64,000 nucleotides of DNA from Hymenobacter taeanensis (GTDB lineage: Bacteria > Bacteroidota > Bacteroidia > Cytophagales > Hymenobacteraceae), in NCBI RefSeq assembly GCF_013137895.1, contig NZ_CP053538.1, forward strand, positions 2,573,001-2,637,000. The letters are read 5' to 3'. The position numbers were made by a program, and so were the translations under genes. Under the pieces are notes generated by a model. It had not been told where the DNA came from, made no database searches, and saw only the letters and a list, made by a program, of their open reading frames with translations. Each line of letters starts with the position of its first letter. Position 1 is the stretch's first letter. Below are positions 54,766-63,616 of the stretch, one piece after another.

Positions 54766-56466
54766 CTAATACAGGCTAAAATGCTCGGCTAATGGGCCAA
54801 GGGCCAAGGCTGGGAAGAAGGCCAGGGCGGCAATAATCCAAATCACGAAGAAGATCATCACGCCGAAGGTGGTCGTGTCGGTGCGGAGCGTGCCCACCGA
54901 TTCGGGGGTGTACTTTTTGCGGGCCAGCAGGCCAGCAATGGCTACTGGGCCAATAATGGGCAGGTAGCGGGCCAGCAGCAGCACCAGACCCGTGCTGATG
55001 TTCCACCAGGGGGTGTTGTCGCCGAGCCCCTCGAAGCCGGAGCCGTTGTTGGCCGCCGACGAGGTGTACTCATACAGCATCTCAGAGAAGCCGTGGAAGC
55101 CGGGGTTGGCCAGCCACCCGCTCAGGCCCTGCGCATCGTGAGCGTGCAGATACGTGGCCAGGGCCGTGCCGCACAAAATCAGCAGCGGGTGCAGCAGCGC
55201 GATGATGAGGGCAATTTTCATCTCGCGGGCTTCAATCTTGCGGCCCAGCAGCTCCGGCGTGCGGCCTACCATCAGCCCCGCGATGAACACGGCCACGATG
55301 ATGAACACGAAGAAGTTGAGGAAGCCCACGCCCACCCCGCCAAAAAAGGCATTAGTCATCATGCCCAGCATGGCGTTCATGCCGGAAAGAGGCGTGAGCG
55401 AGTCGTGCATGGCATTCACTGAGCCGTTGCTGGTAACGGTGGTCTGAATGGCCCAGAGGGCGGAAGCCGCCGCTCCCAGGCGCATTTCCTTGCCCTCCAG
55501 CGAGCCCAGGCTCTGGTTGATGCCCAAGCGACTGATAGCGGGGTAGCCGTGCATTTCCAGGTACACGGTGGGTAGCTGCAGCAGCAGGTAGCCAGCCATC
55601 ATCACCCCAAACACCATCCAGCCCAGCTTAGGCCGGCGCAGGTAGTAGCCGAACGCCAGGGCCATAGCCATCGGAATCAGGATAATGCCGATGTTCTCGA
55701 CGGCATTGGTCAGGTACGTGGGGTTTTCGAGCGGGTGGGCCGAGTTGACGCCGAAGAAGCCGCCGCCATTGGTGCCAATCTGCTTGATACCAATCATGGC
55801 CGCCGCTGGGCCGCGGCTAACCTGCACAGAGTCACCCTGCAGCGTGAGGAGAGGCTGTTTGCCCTGAAGCGTCATGGGCGTGCCCTGGAAGGCCAGCACC
55901 AGGGCCACTACCAGCGCCAGCGGTAGCAGCACGCGGGTGATGCTGCGCACGAAGTACACATAGAAGTTGCCCAGCTTGTCGGTGGTACGCTCCCGCAGGG
56001 CATTAAATACCACCACACAGGCCGCTAGGCCAGTAGCCGCCGTCACGAACTGCAGAAACATGATGACCATGATCTGCGAGAGGTAAGTCAGGCCTGCTTC
56101 GCCGGAGTAGTGTTGCAGGTTGCAGTTCACCAGAAAGGAAATGGCCGTGTTGAAGGCCAGATCCGGCGACATAGAGGCGTTGCCATCGGGATTCAGCGGC
56201 AGGCTACCCTGGGTGCAAAGCACCAGCATAGCCCAGAAAAACCACAGCAGGTTAATGGTCAGCAGCGCCATCAGGTGCTGCTGCCAGCTCATTTCTTGAG
56301 CGGGATTGATGCCTGCCACGCGAAACAGGCCGCGTTCCAGCGGGGCCAGAAAGTCAGTCCAGGTACGGTCGCCGCGGTACACGGCTGCCAAGTAGTGGCC
56401 CAGCGGTATGGCCAGCACCACCGTCGCCAGCAAAATGCCAGCAATGCCGAGAAGTTCAGTGTTCAT
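54766..56466 (-). CDS. kdpA: Potassium-transporting ATPase subunit A
   Basis: 566 aa polytopic channel-like subunit. Selectivity-filter repeats are visible: VNCNLQHYSGE, GTNGGGFFGVNSAHPLENPT, TSNGSVNAMHDS and NNGSGFEGL. Normal length. Start ATG 56466; follows kdpF. Confidence 0.97.
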   Translation of the reverse strand: MNTELLGIAGILLATVVLAIPLGHYLAAVYRGDRTWTDFLAPLERGLFRVAGINPAQEMSWQQHLMALLTINLLWFFWAMLVLCTQGSLPLNPDGNASMSPDLAFNTAISFLVNCNLQHYSGEAGLTYLSQIMVIMFLQFVTAATGLAACVVVFNALRERTTDKLGNFYVYFVRSITRVLLPLALVVALVLAFQGTPMTLQGKQPLLTLQGDSVQVSRGPAAAMIGIKQIGTNGGGFFGVNSAHPLENPTYLTNAVENIGIILIPMAMALAFGYYLRRPKLGWMVFGVMMAGYLLLQLPTVYLEMHGYPAISRLGINQSLGSLEGKEMRLGAAASALWAIQTTVTSNGSVNAMHDSLTPLSGMNAMLGMMTNAFFGGVGVGFLNFFVFIIVAVFIAGLMVGRTPELLGRKIEAREMKIALIIALLHPLLILCGTALATYLHAHDAQGLSGWLANPGFHGFSEMLYEYTSSAANNGSGFEGLGDNTPWWNISTGLVLLLARYLPIIGPVAIAGLLARKKYTPESVGTLRTDTTTFGVMIFFVIWIIAALAFFPALALGPLAEHFSLY

Positions 56467-56567
56467 TATGAATGAGGTTGGGGGTCAGTCTGCGCTGCGT
56501 CAGTAGTGCCTAGTGAGGGAGGGTGCTAGGCCTATTGGGCAAGCAGCGCAGAAATGCGGACGAGCGG

Positions 56568-56648
56568 TTAAAAGCGCTCGGGGCGGAGCAGCACGTAGCT
56601 GAGGTAGCCGAAAGCGGCCAGCGCGAGCACAAACAGGGCAATCATCAT
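56568..56648 (-). CDS. kdpF: KdpF small subunit
   Basis: 26-aa single-TM peptide ending YVLLRPERF, the conserved KdpF tail. Found by reading the minus strand; start at either of two tandem ATGs (56648 or 56645). Lies about 100 bp before kdpA and stabilises the Kdp complex in other bacteria. Confidence 0.9.
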   Translation of the reverse strand: MMIALFVLALAAFGYLSYVLLRPERF

Positions 56649-56670
56649 GGCAAGGAGCAGTAAGTTGGTT

Positions 56671-56766
56671 TCAGATGCGCCCGAATACCCCAACGGACTT
56701 GTAGAAGAGCCAGAAGCCAGCGCAGCCTACGGCCGTGAGCAGCGGAATTAATAAGGCAGGTGCCAT
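56671..56766 (-). CDS. 31-residue single-TM micro-protein upstream of kdpF
   Basis: ATG 56766 to TGA 56671. Hydrophobic N-terminal two-thirds (MAPALLIPLLTAVGCAG), then FWLFYKSVGVFGRI. Located 22 bp before kdpF on the same strand and downstream of a terminator, so it would be the first cistron of the kdp transcript. No family recognised; may be an extra Kdp-associated peptide or an ORF of the leader. Confidence 0.6.
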   Translation of the reverse strand: MAPALLIPLLTAVGCAGFWLFYKSVGVFGRI

Positions 56767-56906
56767 AAGCAAGTGTGGTTAAGCGTGTATCGTCCTACTT
56801 GCCAATCCTGGCCCGCTATGGCTTCTGGGTAACTTATTGTTTAGTATGTGCTTGATTGTCAGAATAAATATTTTTGCAAAGCATGGATGCGGATAGGCCC
56901 AGACGC

Positions 56907-56956
56907 AAAAAACCGGGTCATTCTGACTCGGTATATCGGTCAGAACAACCCGGTTT
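56907..56956 (-). terminator. Intrinsic terminator of the TlpA-like gene
   Basis: On the minus strand, 18-bp arms AAACCGGGTTGTTCTGAC and GTCAGAATGACCCGGTTT (two non-paired or wobble positions) followed by a U run (A6 at 56907-56912 on plus). Confidence 0.92.
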
Positions 56957-57000
56957 GGTTGGGGAGGAGCTACGGTAGCTGCCTCGGGAAGTAGAAAGAG

Positions 57001-58128
57001 CTACTTGATAAGCTGCGCCAAAGTAGCTCTTAAGTCTGCGCCTTTCAGGTTGGCGGCAATGATTTTGCCGGTGGGGTCAATCAGGTAGTTCTGCGGAATG
57101 CCGCGCACTTGGTACATCCGGGCGGCCTCGTTTTCCCAGCCGCGCAGGTCCGATACCTGCGTCCAGGGTAGTTGATCGTCCTGAATAGCCTTCACCCATT
57201 TGGCCCGATCCTTTTCATTATCAAGCGACACCCCCAGTACCTCAAAGTTGCGGCCCTTGTACTCGTTGTAAGCTTTAGCTACAGATGGGTTTTCCTGCCG
57301 GCAGGGTCCGCACCACGAGGCCCAGAAGTCAACCAGCACATACTTGCCCCGGTAGTCGCGCAACGACACGGTTTTGCCGTCGGGCGTTTTCTGGGTAAAG
57401 TCGGGGGCCTGGGCCCCAATAGCCACTGCCTTCAGGCCGCGTACCAACTCGCCGTATTCACGGCCCTGAGGGCTGTTCTTAAGGGCTGGGCTGAGCGCTT
57501 CGTAGAGCGGTCCTACCGTATTGTACTGCGGCAAATCCAGCATTTGTAGGCCTAGCAGGGCATCTAAGCTGGCCCAGGAGTTCGGGTTAGCCTTAATAAA
57601 CGTGTAATAGGAAGTGGCAATCTGCTTGTTAAAGGCCTCGAACTTACCCCTCATCTGCTCCTGATAGGCGGCGTCTTGCCGCTGCTGTTCAGTGGCCTTT
57701 TGAGCCTCGGCCCCAAAAGCCTGGATATTCGCAATAATGGGCTTTATTGACTCAGTGAGGCGTACATAGTCTGTGGTAGCCGGGCCGCCCTTGAGGGTAG
57801 CATGCGCTAGTGAGTCGGGGCTGGTGACGAGCAGCGTACCGGGCTCCAGGAAAACGCGAGTGCGGTCCAACTGTCCATACATGCTGGTCAAACGGCCCTT
57901 GCGCCGAAAAACAAGGTCGGCGGTAACAGGTGTTTCGGTGGTGCCTTTCAGTTCAAAGGCACCATTCTTCAGTGTAGCTGAGTCAGTTATAGCCATTCCC
58001 CGCACTAGGTAAACTTTGGCGGGCGCATTCAGCGTACCCAGCTTACCCTTGATAATGAAGGGTGTAGTCATTTGCGCGCTGGCTAACCACGGTGTGGACA
58101 GCAGGAAGCATAATAGGAGCTTTTTCAT
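57001..58128 (-). CDS. TlpA/ResA-like thiol-disulfide oxidoreductase with DUF4369 N-terminus
   Basis: Start ATG 58128 (MKKLLLCFLLSTPWLASAQ signal peptide). The N-terminal DUF4369-like domain (FIIKGKLGTLNAPAKVYLV) and a helical middle lead to an AhpC/TSA-thioredoxin domain with catalytic CGPC in ASWCGPCRQENPSV and the cis-Pro region VRGIPQNYLIDPTG. A periplasmic thiol-redox role typical of Bacteroidota. Ends at a strong terminator before the kdp transcript. Confidence 0.93.
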   Translation of the reverse strand: MKKLLLCFLLSTPWLASAQMTTPFIIKGKLGTLNAPAKVYLVRGMAITDSATLKNGAFELKGTTETPVTADLVFRRKGRLTSMYGQLDRTRVFLEPGTLLVTSPDSLAHATLKGGPATTDYVRLTESIKPIIANIQAFGAEAQKATEQQRQDAAYQEQMRGKFEAFNKQIATSYYTFIKANPNSWASLDALLGLQMLDLPQYNTVGPLYEALSPALKNSPQGREYGELVRGLKAVAIGAQAPDFTQKTPDGKTVSLRDYRGKYVLVDFWASWCGPCRQENPSVAKAYNEYKGRNFEVLGVSLDNEKDRAKWVKAIQDDQLPWTQVSDLRGWENEAARMYQVRGIPQNYLIDPTGKIIAANLKGADLRATLAQLIK

Positions 58129-58258
58129 TGTGAAAAGAAGATAGATATAGTGGAACAACTACTGAGCATATGGTCACTACATGCCCACGCAGTTAAAATA
58201 ACTAAAAATTTAGTTATAGTATATACAGCTTAGCTATATGAGCATCTATTTCGCTCAA

Positions 58259-59611
58259 TTACAGCCCGTATTCCTGAATTTTACGGTAGAGTGTTTTGGT
58301 GCCAATACCAAGCTGGCGGGCAGCCTCCATCTTGTTGCCTCCGGTTTCCTGCAATACCAGCCGGATCTGCCGCTTCTCCATCGTGCGCAAGGTGCGGTCA
58401 GTGGCTTCGTCGGCGGTGGGTTCTGGGGCGAAGTGGTGAAATTCGGCGGGTAGGTCGTCGGTGGTGAGGGTGTCGCCGTCGGCGAGGATGGCGGCGCGCT
58501 CCAGCACGTTCTTCAGCTCCCGCACGTTGCCGCGCCAGTCGTGGCGGCGCAGTTGGTCCAGTGCTTCGGGCTCTAGGCCCCGTAGGCGGCGACGCAGCTT
58601 GGCCGCAAAGAACTGCAAGAAATAATTTGCCAGCACGTCCACGTCCTCGCGGCGCTCATTCAGGCCCGGTACCGGCACCGTGAATACGGAGAGACGATAG
58701 TATAAATCGGGGCGGAAGTGACCTAGTTCGGCCTCCTGGCGCAGGTTGCGGTTGGTGGCAGCCACCAAGCGCACGTTCGCGCTGGTAGGCTTAGTGTCGC
58801 CGAGCTTGGTGAACTGCTGACTTTCGAGCACTCGCAGGAACTTGGCCTGCACGTTTAGCTCCAACTCCCCAATTTCATCCAGAAACAAGGTGCCGCCGTT
58901 GGCTTCTTCCAGTAGGCCCTTCTTATCGGTCAGCGCCCCCGTAAAGGCCCCCTTACGGTAGCCAAACAGCTCCGACTCCAGTAAATCCTTCGGGAAGGCT
59001 GAGCAGTTCACGGCCACAAAGGGCTTGCTGCGGCGGGCACTGGCCTGGTGAATAGCCTGGGCAAACAGCTCTTTCCCTGAGCCCGTAGGTCCCTCTAGTA
59101 GCACCGTAGAATCGGTGGGAGCGGCGCGCTGGGCCAGCTTCTTAGCCTGCTCCAGCGCTGCCGAGTGACCTATCATGCTCTCGAAGCTGTACTGCAAGCC
59201 CACTTTTTTCTCCAAATCGTTCACGCGCCGCTGCAGCCGAGCCTTCTCCGCGGCCCTATCTACCACTACCACCAGCTGGTCGTCGGAATCACCCTTGGTC
59301 AGATAGTCGAAGGCACCCTCTTTCATAGCCCGCACGCCGTCGGGGATGGTGCCGTAAGCAGTCAACAGAATAACTTCCGCCAGCGGCGCGGCCTGCTTGT
59401 AGCGGGGCAACAGGTCGAGGCCATAGCCATCGGGCAACTTCACATCTGACAACACCACCAAGACATCCTCCGCGTACTGCCGCAGCGTCTCTAGGCCTCT
59501 ACGAGCATCAAGGGCTTGTAGCACCGTGTAGCCCTCTAATTCCAGTATGCGGCTGGTGGCCTGGCGAAGCGTTACTTCGTCGTCGATGATGAGCAGGGTG
59601 CCACTGGGCAT
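58259..59611 (-). CDS. Sigma-54-dependent response regulator (NtrC family)
   Basis: 450 aa: receiver with D56 (VLSDVKLPDG), AAA+ activator domain with Walker A EGPTGSGKE, GAFTGA (221-226) for sigma-54 contact and arginine-finger segment RPDLYYRLSVF, then a Fis-type HTH (MEAARQLGIGTKTLYRKIQE). The receiver Lys106 is followed by Gly rather than the usual Pro. Being just upstream of kdp, it is a candidate replacement for KdpE, which is normally OmpR-type. Start ATG 59611. Confidence 0.93.
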   Translation of the reverse strand: MPSGTLLIIDDEVTLRQATSRILELEGYTVLQALDARRGLETLRQYAEDVLVVLSDVKLPDGYGLDLLPRYKQAAPLAEVILLTAYGTIPDGVRAMKEGAFDYLTKGDSDDQLVVVVDRAAEKARLQRRVNDLEKKVGLQYSFESMIGHSAALEQAKKLAQRAAPTDSTVLLEGPTGSGKELFAQAIHQASARRSKPFVAVNCSAFPKDLLESELFGYRKGAFTGALTDKKGLLEEANGGTLFLDEIGELELNVQAKFLRVLESQQFTKLGDTKPTSANVRLVAATNRNLRQEAELGHFRPDLYYRLSVFTVPVPGLNERREDVDVLANYFLQFFAAKLRRRLRGLEPEALDQLRRHDWRGNVRELKNVLERAAILADGDTLTTDDLPAEFHHFAPEPTADEATDRTLRTMEKRQIRLVLQETGGNKMEAARQLGIGTKTLYRKIQEYGL

Positions 59612-59695
59612 GGTGCAAACAGTATAAGCGTGAGCTATCAGGGCAGCAAGGTAGGCACCTAGCTGCGAAGAGGCCTAGCCAATCTATGGGAAAGC

Positions 59696-59731
59696 AAAAA
59701 GCCCGTTGCGCCTTTAAAAGGGCAACGGGCT
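59696..59731 (-). terminator. Intrinsic terminator
   Basis: Stem GCCCGTTGC / GCAACGGGC with a one-base bulge and an extended CCTTT/AAAGG part; five A on the plus-strand left side give the U run for the minus-strand gene. Confidence 0.85.
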
Positions 59732-59752
59732 TGCGTAAAGCAAGTAAGCAGC

Positions 59753-60403
59753 TTACTGGATAGTGTCGTTGGAAGTGTCTCCGCTGGGTTGAGCCAGGCC
59801 GTTGCTGTTCTGGCCGGGAGCGGCTGGCTTGCGGCTGGCCGCCGAGCGGCTGCGGCTGCGGGCCGGGCTAGCCGCCGAAGAAGCGGGTGCAGTAGGGCGC
59901 TTGGCAGCTGGCTTGGGCCGGGCGGCCGCAGGAGCTGCCACCGCCGGAGGCGTTGCGGCGGGCTTTGTAGCAGGGCGAGAACGAGGAGTAGCCGGCGCTT
60001 TGGCCTCCGCAGGCGCTACAGTATCCGTAGAGATGCTGTCAGAAGCAGCGGGGGTACCGTTTTCTTGGTGCTGCACCATGGAGTGCAGAGCCTGCTCAAA
60101 CAAGCGCTCCGTATCGGCATCGAGGCGGCGAGTGGCTTCTTTCACTACTTCCTGAAGTTTGGCCTTCGTCTCCTTTCGGATGCGCTTCACCATCTCTTTC
60201 ATCCGCCCATCCAGCTCTTTCTGCAGCTGTTTGGCGGCCGTTTTAAGCGCCTTCTTGTGGTCTGATTTCTTGCCAGTGCGTGGGTCCGAAAGGCTGGCGG
60301 TACTGGCTTGCGCGGCTTTTGCGGCTTTGCGCTCTGCTTTCTCTGCGGCGTTTCTTTCCTTCTTGCCCTTCTTGGCAGGTTTTTCCTGATCGGTGTTTTT
60401 CAT
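59753..60403 (-). CDS. Basic Lys/Ala/Pro-rich protein, histone-H1-like
   Basis: 216 aa. Residues 1-60 are Lys/Ala-rich; 55-110 form an amphipathic, probably coiled-coil helix (MKEMVKRIRKETKAKLQEVV). The rest is a low-complexity Ala/Pro/Arg/Ser tail with PAAKRP- and ARSRSRSA-like runs. It resembles bacterial histone-H1-like nucleoid proteins in composition only; homology is not shown. Could equally be a ribosome- or envelope-associated disordered protein. Start ATG 60403. Confidence 0.6.
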   Translation of the reverse strand: MKNTDQEKPAKKGKKERNAAEKAERKAAKAAQASTASLSDPRTGKKSDHKKALKTAAKQLQKELDGRMKEMVKRIRKETKAKLQEVVKEATRRLDADTERLFEQALHSMVQHQENGTPAASDSISTDTVAPAEAKAPATPRSRPATKPAATPPAVAAPAAARPKPAAKRPTAPASSAASPARSRSRSAASRKPAAPGQNSNGLAQPSGDTSNDTIQ

Positions 60404-60615
60404 GACGGAATAGCGTGAGGGGTAGTATGGTGCAGGGGTAGTTCAGCTAGATACGGGCAAACTCCGCAGTAGTCTGTTAAATATAGAAGGATTTGCAGGT
60501 TCCGTTGTTTATAGAGTAGTCACCGCGCACCTTTCCTCTTTTTTACTCGTTCCTTTGCGCCCGAATAGTCTGCTCCGGTGGCCTGTTCCATTTCTGAATT
60601 CCCGAATTCTCTCTC

Positions 60616-62661
60616 ATGTCCAGCCTACCCCAACGCTATACCGTTACGGCCGCTTTGCCGTATGCCAACGGCCCCGTACACATCGGCCACCTGGCCGGCG
60701 TATACCTGCCCGCCGATATTTATGTGCGCTACCTGCGCGCCCAACAGCGCGACGTAAAATTCATCTGTGGCTCCGATGAGCATGGGGTGCCCATCACCAT
60801 CCGGGCCCAGAAAGAGGGCGTTACGCCTCAGCAAGTAGTAGATAAGTACCACGCCATCATCCGCGACTCATTCCAGGATTTCGGGGTGTCGTTTGACATC
60901 TACTCCCGCACTTCCTCCAAAACGCACAGTGAGGTGGCCAGCGGCTTCTTCAAAAAGCTGTACGAAGATGGCAAATTCATTGAGCAGACCTCGCAGCAGT
61001 ACTATGATGAGAAGGCCGACCAGTTCTTGGCCGACCGCTACATTGTGGGTACTTGCCCCAACTGCGGCAACGAGAATGCCTACGGCGACCAGTGCGAGAA
61101 GTGCGGTTCCTCGCTGAGCCCCACCGAGCTCATCAACCCGCGCTCCATGCTCTCCGGCAACCAGCCCGTGCTGCGCGAAACCAAGCACTGGTACCTGCCT
61201 CTCGATCAGTATGAGCCCTGGCTGCGCGAGTGGATTGTGGAAGGCCACAAGCAGGACTGGAAAACTAACGTGTACGGCCAGTGCAAGAGCTGGATTGACC
61301 AGGGCCTGCACCCCCGTGCCGTAACCCGCGACCTGGATTGGGGCGTGCCCGTGCCGGTGCCCGGTGCCGAAGGCAAAGTGCTCTATGTGTGGTTTGATGC
61401 GCCCATTGGCTACATCTCGGCCACCAAAGACCTGCTGCCCGACACCTGGGAAACCTACTGGAAAGACCAGGGCACCAAGCTGGTGCACTTTATCGGCAAA
61501 GACAACATCGTGTTCCACTGCATCATCTTCCCGGCGATGCTCAAGGCCCACGGCGACTACATCCTGCCCGATAACGTGCCCGCCAACGAGTTCCTAAACC
61601 TGGAGGGCGACAAAATCAGCACCAGCCGGAACTGGGCCGTGTGGCTGCACGAGTACATGCAGGATTTCCCCGGCCAGGCCGATGTGCTGCGCTACGTGCT
61701 CTGCGCCAACGCCCCCGAAACTAAAGACAACGACTTCACCTGGAAGGATTTTCAGGCCCGCAACAACAACGAGCTGGTAGCCAACCTGGGCAACTTTGTG
61801 AACCGGGCCCTGGTGCTCACGCACAAGTTCTTCGAGGGGAAAGTGCCCGCTGCCGTGGGCTTCACCACTGAGGATGAGGACGTGCTGGCCCAGCTCCGCG
61901 AATTTCCGCAGCGCGTTGGTGACCTGATAGAGGCCTACCGCTTCCGCGATGCGCTGAATGAGCTGATGAACCTAACCCGCCTTGGCAACAAGTACCTCGC
62001 CGACACGGAGCCCTGGAAGCTCATCAAATCGGATGAGGCGCGCACCGGCACCGTCCTGCACGTGGCTCTGCAGCTCGCCGCTAGCCTCGTGACGCTCATG
62101 GAGCCCTTCTTGCCCTATTCGGCTGAGAAGCTAGGCCACATGCTGAACCTCGAGAAAGGCACCTGGCAGGCCGCTGGTCGCCCCGACGCCCTATCGGCTG
62201 GCCATCAGTTGGGAGAAGCCGCGTTGCTCTTCACCAAAATCGAAGACAGCACCGTGGAAGCTCAGGTGCAAAAGCTCCTCGATACGAAGAAAGCCAACGA
62301 GTTGGCCGCCGCCGTAGCTGCCCCCGCCAAGGATGACGTCAGCTTCGAGCAGTTCCAGACCATGGACCTGCGCATCGGCACCATTGTGGCCGCCGAGAAG
62401 GTGGCTAAGACCAAAAAGCTTCTCAAGCTGAGCGTAGACCTGGGCTTCGATGAGCCCCGCACCATCGTGTCGGGCATAGCTGAGCACTTCCTGCCCGAGG
62501 CCCTTATAGGCCAGCAGGTGCAGGTGCTGCTTAACCTCGCACCCCGCGAAATCAAAGGCATCCAAAGCCAGGGCATGCTCCTGATGGCCGAAAACGCTGA
62601 TGGGGTGCTCAGCCTCATGCAGCCCAGCAGCCCCGTGCGCCCGGGTTCCGGAGTGGCCTAG
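60616..62661 (+). CDS. metG: Methionyl-tRNA synthetase
   Basis: 681 aa class I synthetase. HIGH motif in [19 protein letters not shown] equivalent KISTSRNW; zinc knuckle [20 protein letters not shown]-terminal EMAP-II/Trbp111-like tRNA-binding domain (about 570-681, [20 protein letters not shown]) supports dimeric tRNA binding. Full length. Converges with pth through a repeat element. Confidence 0.98.
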   Translation: MSSLPQRYTVTAALPYANGPVHIGHLAGVYLPADIYVRYLRAQQRDVKFICGSDEHGVPITIRAQKEGVTPQQVVDKYHAIIRDSFQDFGVSFDIYSRTSSKTHSEVASGFFKKLYEDGKFIEQTSQQYYDEKADQFLADRYIVGTCPNCGNENAYGDQCEKCGSSLSPTELINPRSMLSGNQPVLRETKHWYLPLDQYEPWLREWIVEGHKQDWKTNVYGQCKSWIDQGLHPRAVTRDLDWGVPVPVPGAEGKVLYVWFDAPIGYISATKDLLPDTWETYWKDQGTKLVHFIGKDNIVFHCIIFPAMLKAHGDYILPDNVPANEFLNLEGDKISTSRNWAVWLHEYMQDFPGQADVLRYVLCANAPETKDNDFTWKDFQARNNNELVANLGNFVNRALVLTHKFFEGKVPAAVGFTTEDEDVLAQLREFPQRVGDLIEAYRFRDALNELMNLTRLGNKYLADTEPWKLIKSDEARTGTVLHVALQLAASLVTLMEPFLPYSAEKLGHMLNLEKGTWQAAGRPDALSAGHQLGEAALLFTKIEDSTVEAQVQKLLDTKKANELAAAVAAPAKDDVSFEQFQTMDLRIGTIVAAEKVAKTKKLLKLSVDLGFDEPRTIVSGIAEHFLPEALIGQQVQVLLNLAPREIKGIQSQGMLLMAENADGVLSLMQPSSPVRPGSGVA

Positions 62662-62833
62662 ACCTCACCCCCCCCGGCCCCCTCTCCTCTGGGACAGGGG
62701 AAGTCAAACAAATCTATAAAGCAAACGAGCCGCTGAAAACTTCAGCGGCTCGTTTGCTATTTACGCATAAATGAATCAGGAAGATATTAGGCTCCCCCTC
62801 TCCCTGAGGAGAGGGGGCCGGGGGGTGAGGTCC
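62661..62833. repeat. Paired palindromic repeat (CTCTCCCCGAGGAGAGG family), copy 4
   Basis: Arms 62662-62700 (ACCTCACCCCCCCCGGCCCC...) and 62791-62832 (its inverted copy ending GGGGGGTGAGGTCC). A perfect terminator hairpin sits in the middle. The element fills the space between the metG stop (62661) and the pth stop (62834). Confidence 0.9.
62721..62757. terminator. Bidirectional terminator inside repeat copy 4
   Basis: Perfect 17-bp stem GCAAACGAGCCGCTGAA / TTCAGCGGCTCGTTTGC, loop AAC; U runs on both sides are weak. Confidence 0.8.
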
Positions 62834-63400
62834 TTACTTCACATTCACCACGTTCATGGCGCGTTCTAGGCCTACCGTACCGAACAGCAGCACCGCTTCC
62901 GCAGCCTTTTCCAGACGGCCATCCAGATCAATCTTCTCATCTGCTGAAAAGGGGCTGAGTACGTAGTCAACCTGCCGCCCTTTGCTAAAGCTGGAGTCAA
63001 TGCCGAAGCGTAGGCGGGCGTATTCGTCGGACCCAATCGTTTCCTGAATGTGCTTCAGGCCATTTTGCCCACCCGCCGAACCTTTACCTTTCAGGCGCAG
63101 CTTACCAAAGGGGAGGGCCAGGTCGTCCGTCACCACCAGCATCTGCTCTTTGGTGAGCTTGAGGGTGCTGAGCCAATGAGCGGCGGCCTTGCCACTCAGG
63201 TTCATGTAGGTAGTAGGCTTCACCAGTACAAATGTGTGGCCCTTATGCTTGATTTCAGTGGTGAAGGCATGGCGACCCAGCGTCCAGGGTGCCGCCTCGT
63301 GCTTCCTGGCCAGGTAGTCGCCCACCATAAAGCCTACGTTATGCCGCGTATCAGCGTACTCCGGCCCAATGTTGCCCAGGCACAGAACTAGAAACTTCAT
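62834..63400 (-). CDS. pth: Peptidyl-tRNA hydrolase
   Basis: 188 aa. Recycles stalled peptidyl-tRNA. CLGNIGPEYADTRHNVGF contains the catalytic His; KPTTYMNLSGKA, VVTDDLALPFGKLRL and GSAGGQNGLKHI are diagnostic. Located after rplY on the same strand, the common rplY-pth order. Start ATG 63400. Confidence 0.97.
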   Translation of the reverse strand: MKFLVLCLGNIGPEYADTRHNVGFMVGDYLARKHEAAPWTLGRHAFTTEIKHKGHTFVLVKPTTYMNLSGKAAAHWLSTLKLTKEQMLVVTDDLALPFGKLRLKGKGSAGGQNGLKHIQETIGSDEYARLRFGIDSSFSKGRQVDYVLSPFSADEKIDLDGRLEKAAEAVLLFGTVGLERAMNVVNVK

Positions 63401-63402
63401 AA

Positions 63403-63616
63403 AATCACGGATTTAGACGGATTAAACGGATAACACGGATTCAGTTGTCAACTTACATCTCTGTTTCCAGCAGGGTGCTAGGAGTGGCCTAGGCCAGTAG
63501 AGCAAGTTGTAGACAATAAAAAAGCCGCTCTGCAAGCAGAACGGCTTTTTCGGTAGACGGAAGAACTCGGGCACGACATCCGTGTAATCCGATAAATCCG
63601 TCTGAATCCGTGATTT
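63403..63616. repeat. Inverted repeat of ACGGATTTAGACGGATT family flanking the rplY-pth spacer
   Basis: Left arm 63403-63443 (AATCACGGATTTAGACGG...) and right arm 63577-63616 (...ATCCGTCTGAATCCGTGATT) are imperfect inverted copies. The right arm reaches the rplY stop and the left arm lies directly before the pth start codon. Confidence 0.85.
63518..63550. terminator. Intrinsic terminator after rplY
   Basis: Stem AAAAGCCGTTCTGC / GCAGAGCGGCTTTT with A and T runs on both sides; lies within the repeat spacer. Confidence 0.88.

Noticed and set aside
56767..57000. Sigma-54 (-24/-12) promoter upstream of the kdp leader
   Set aside because: TGGCA-like words occur, but no correctly spaced GG-N10-GC pair was found.
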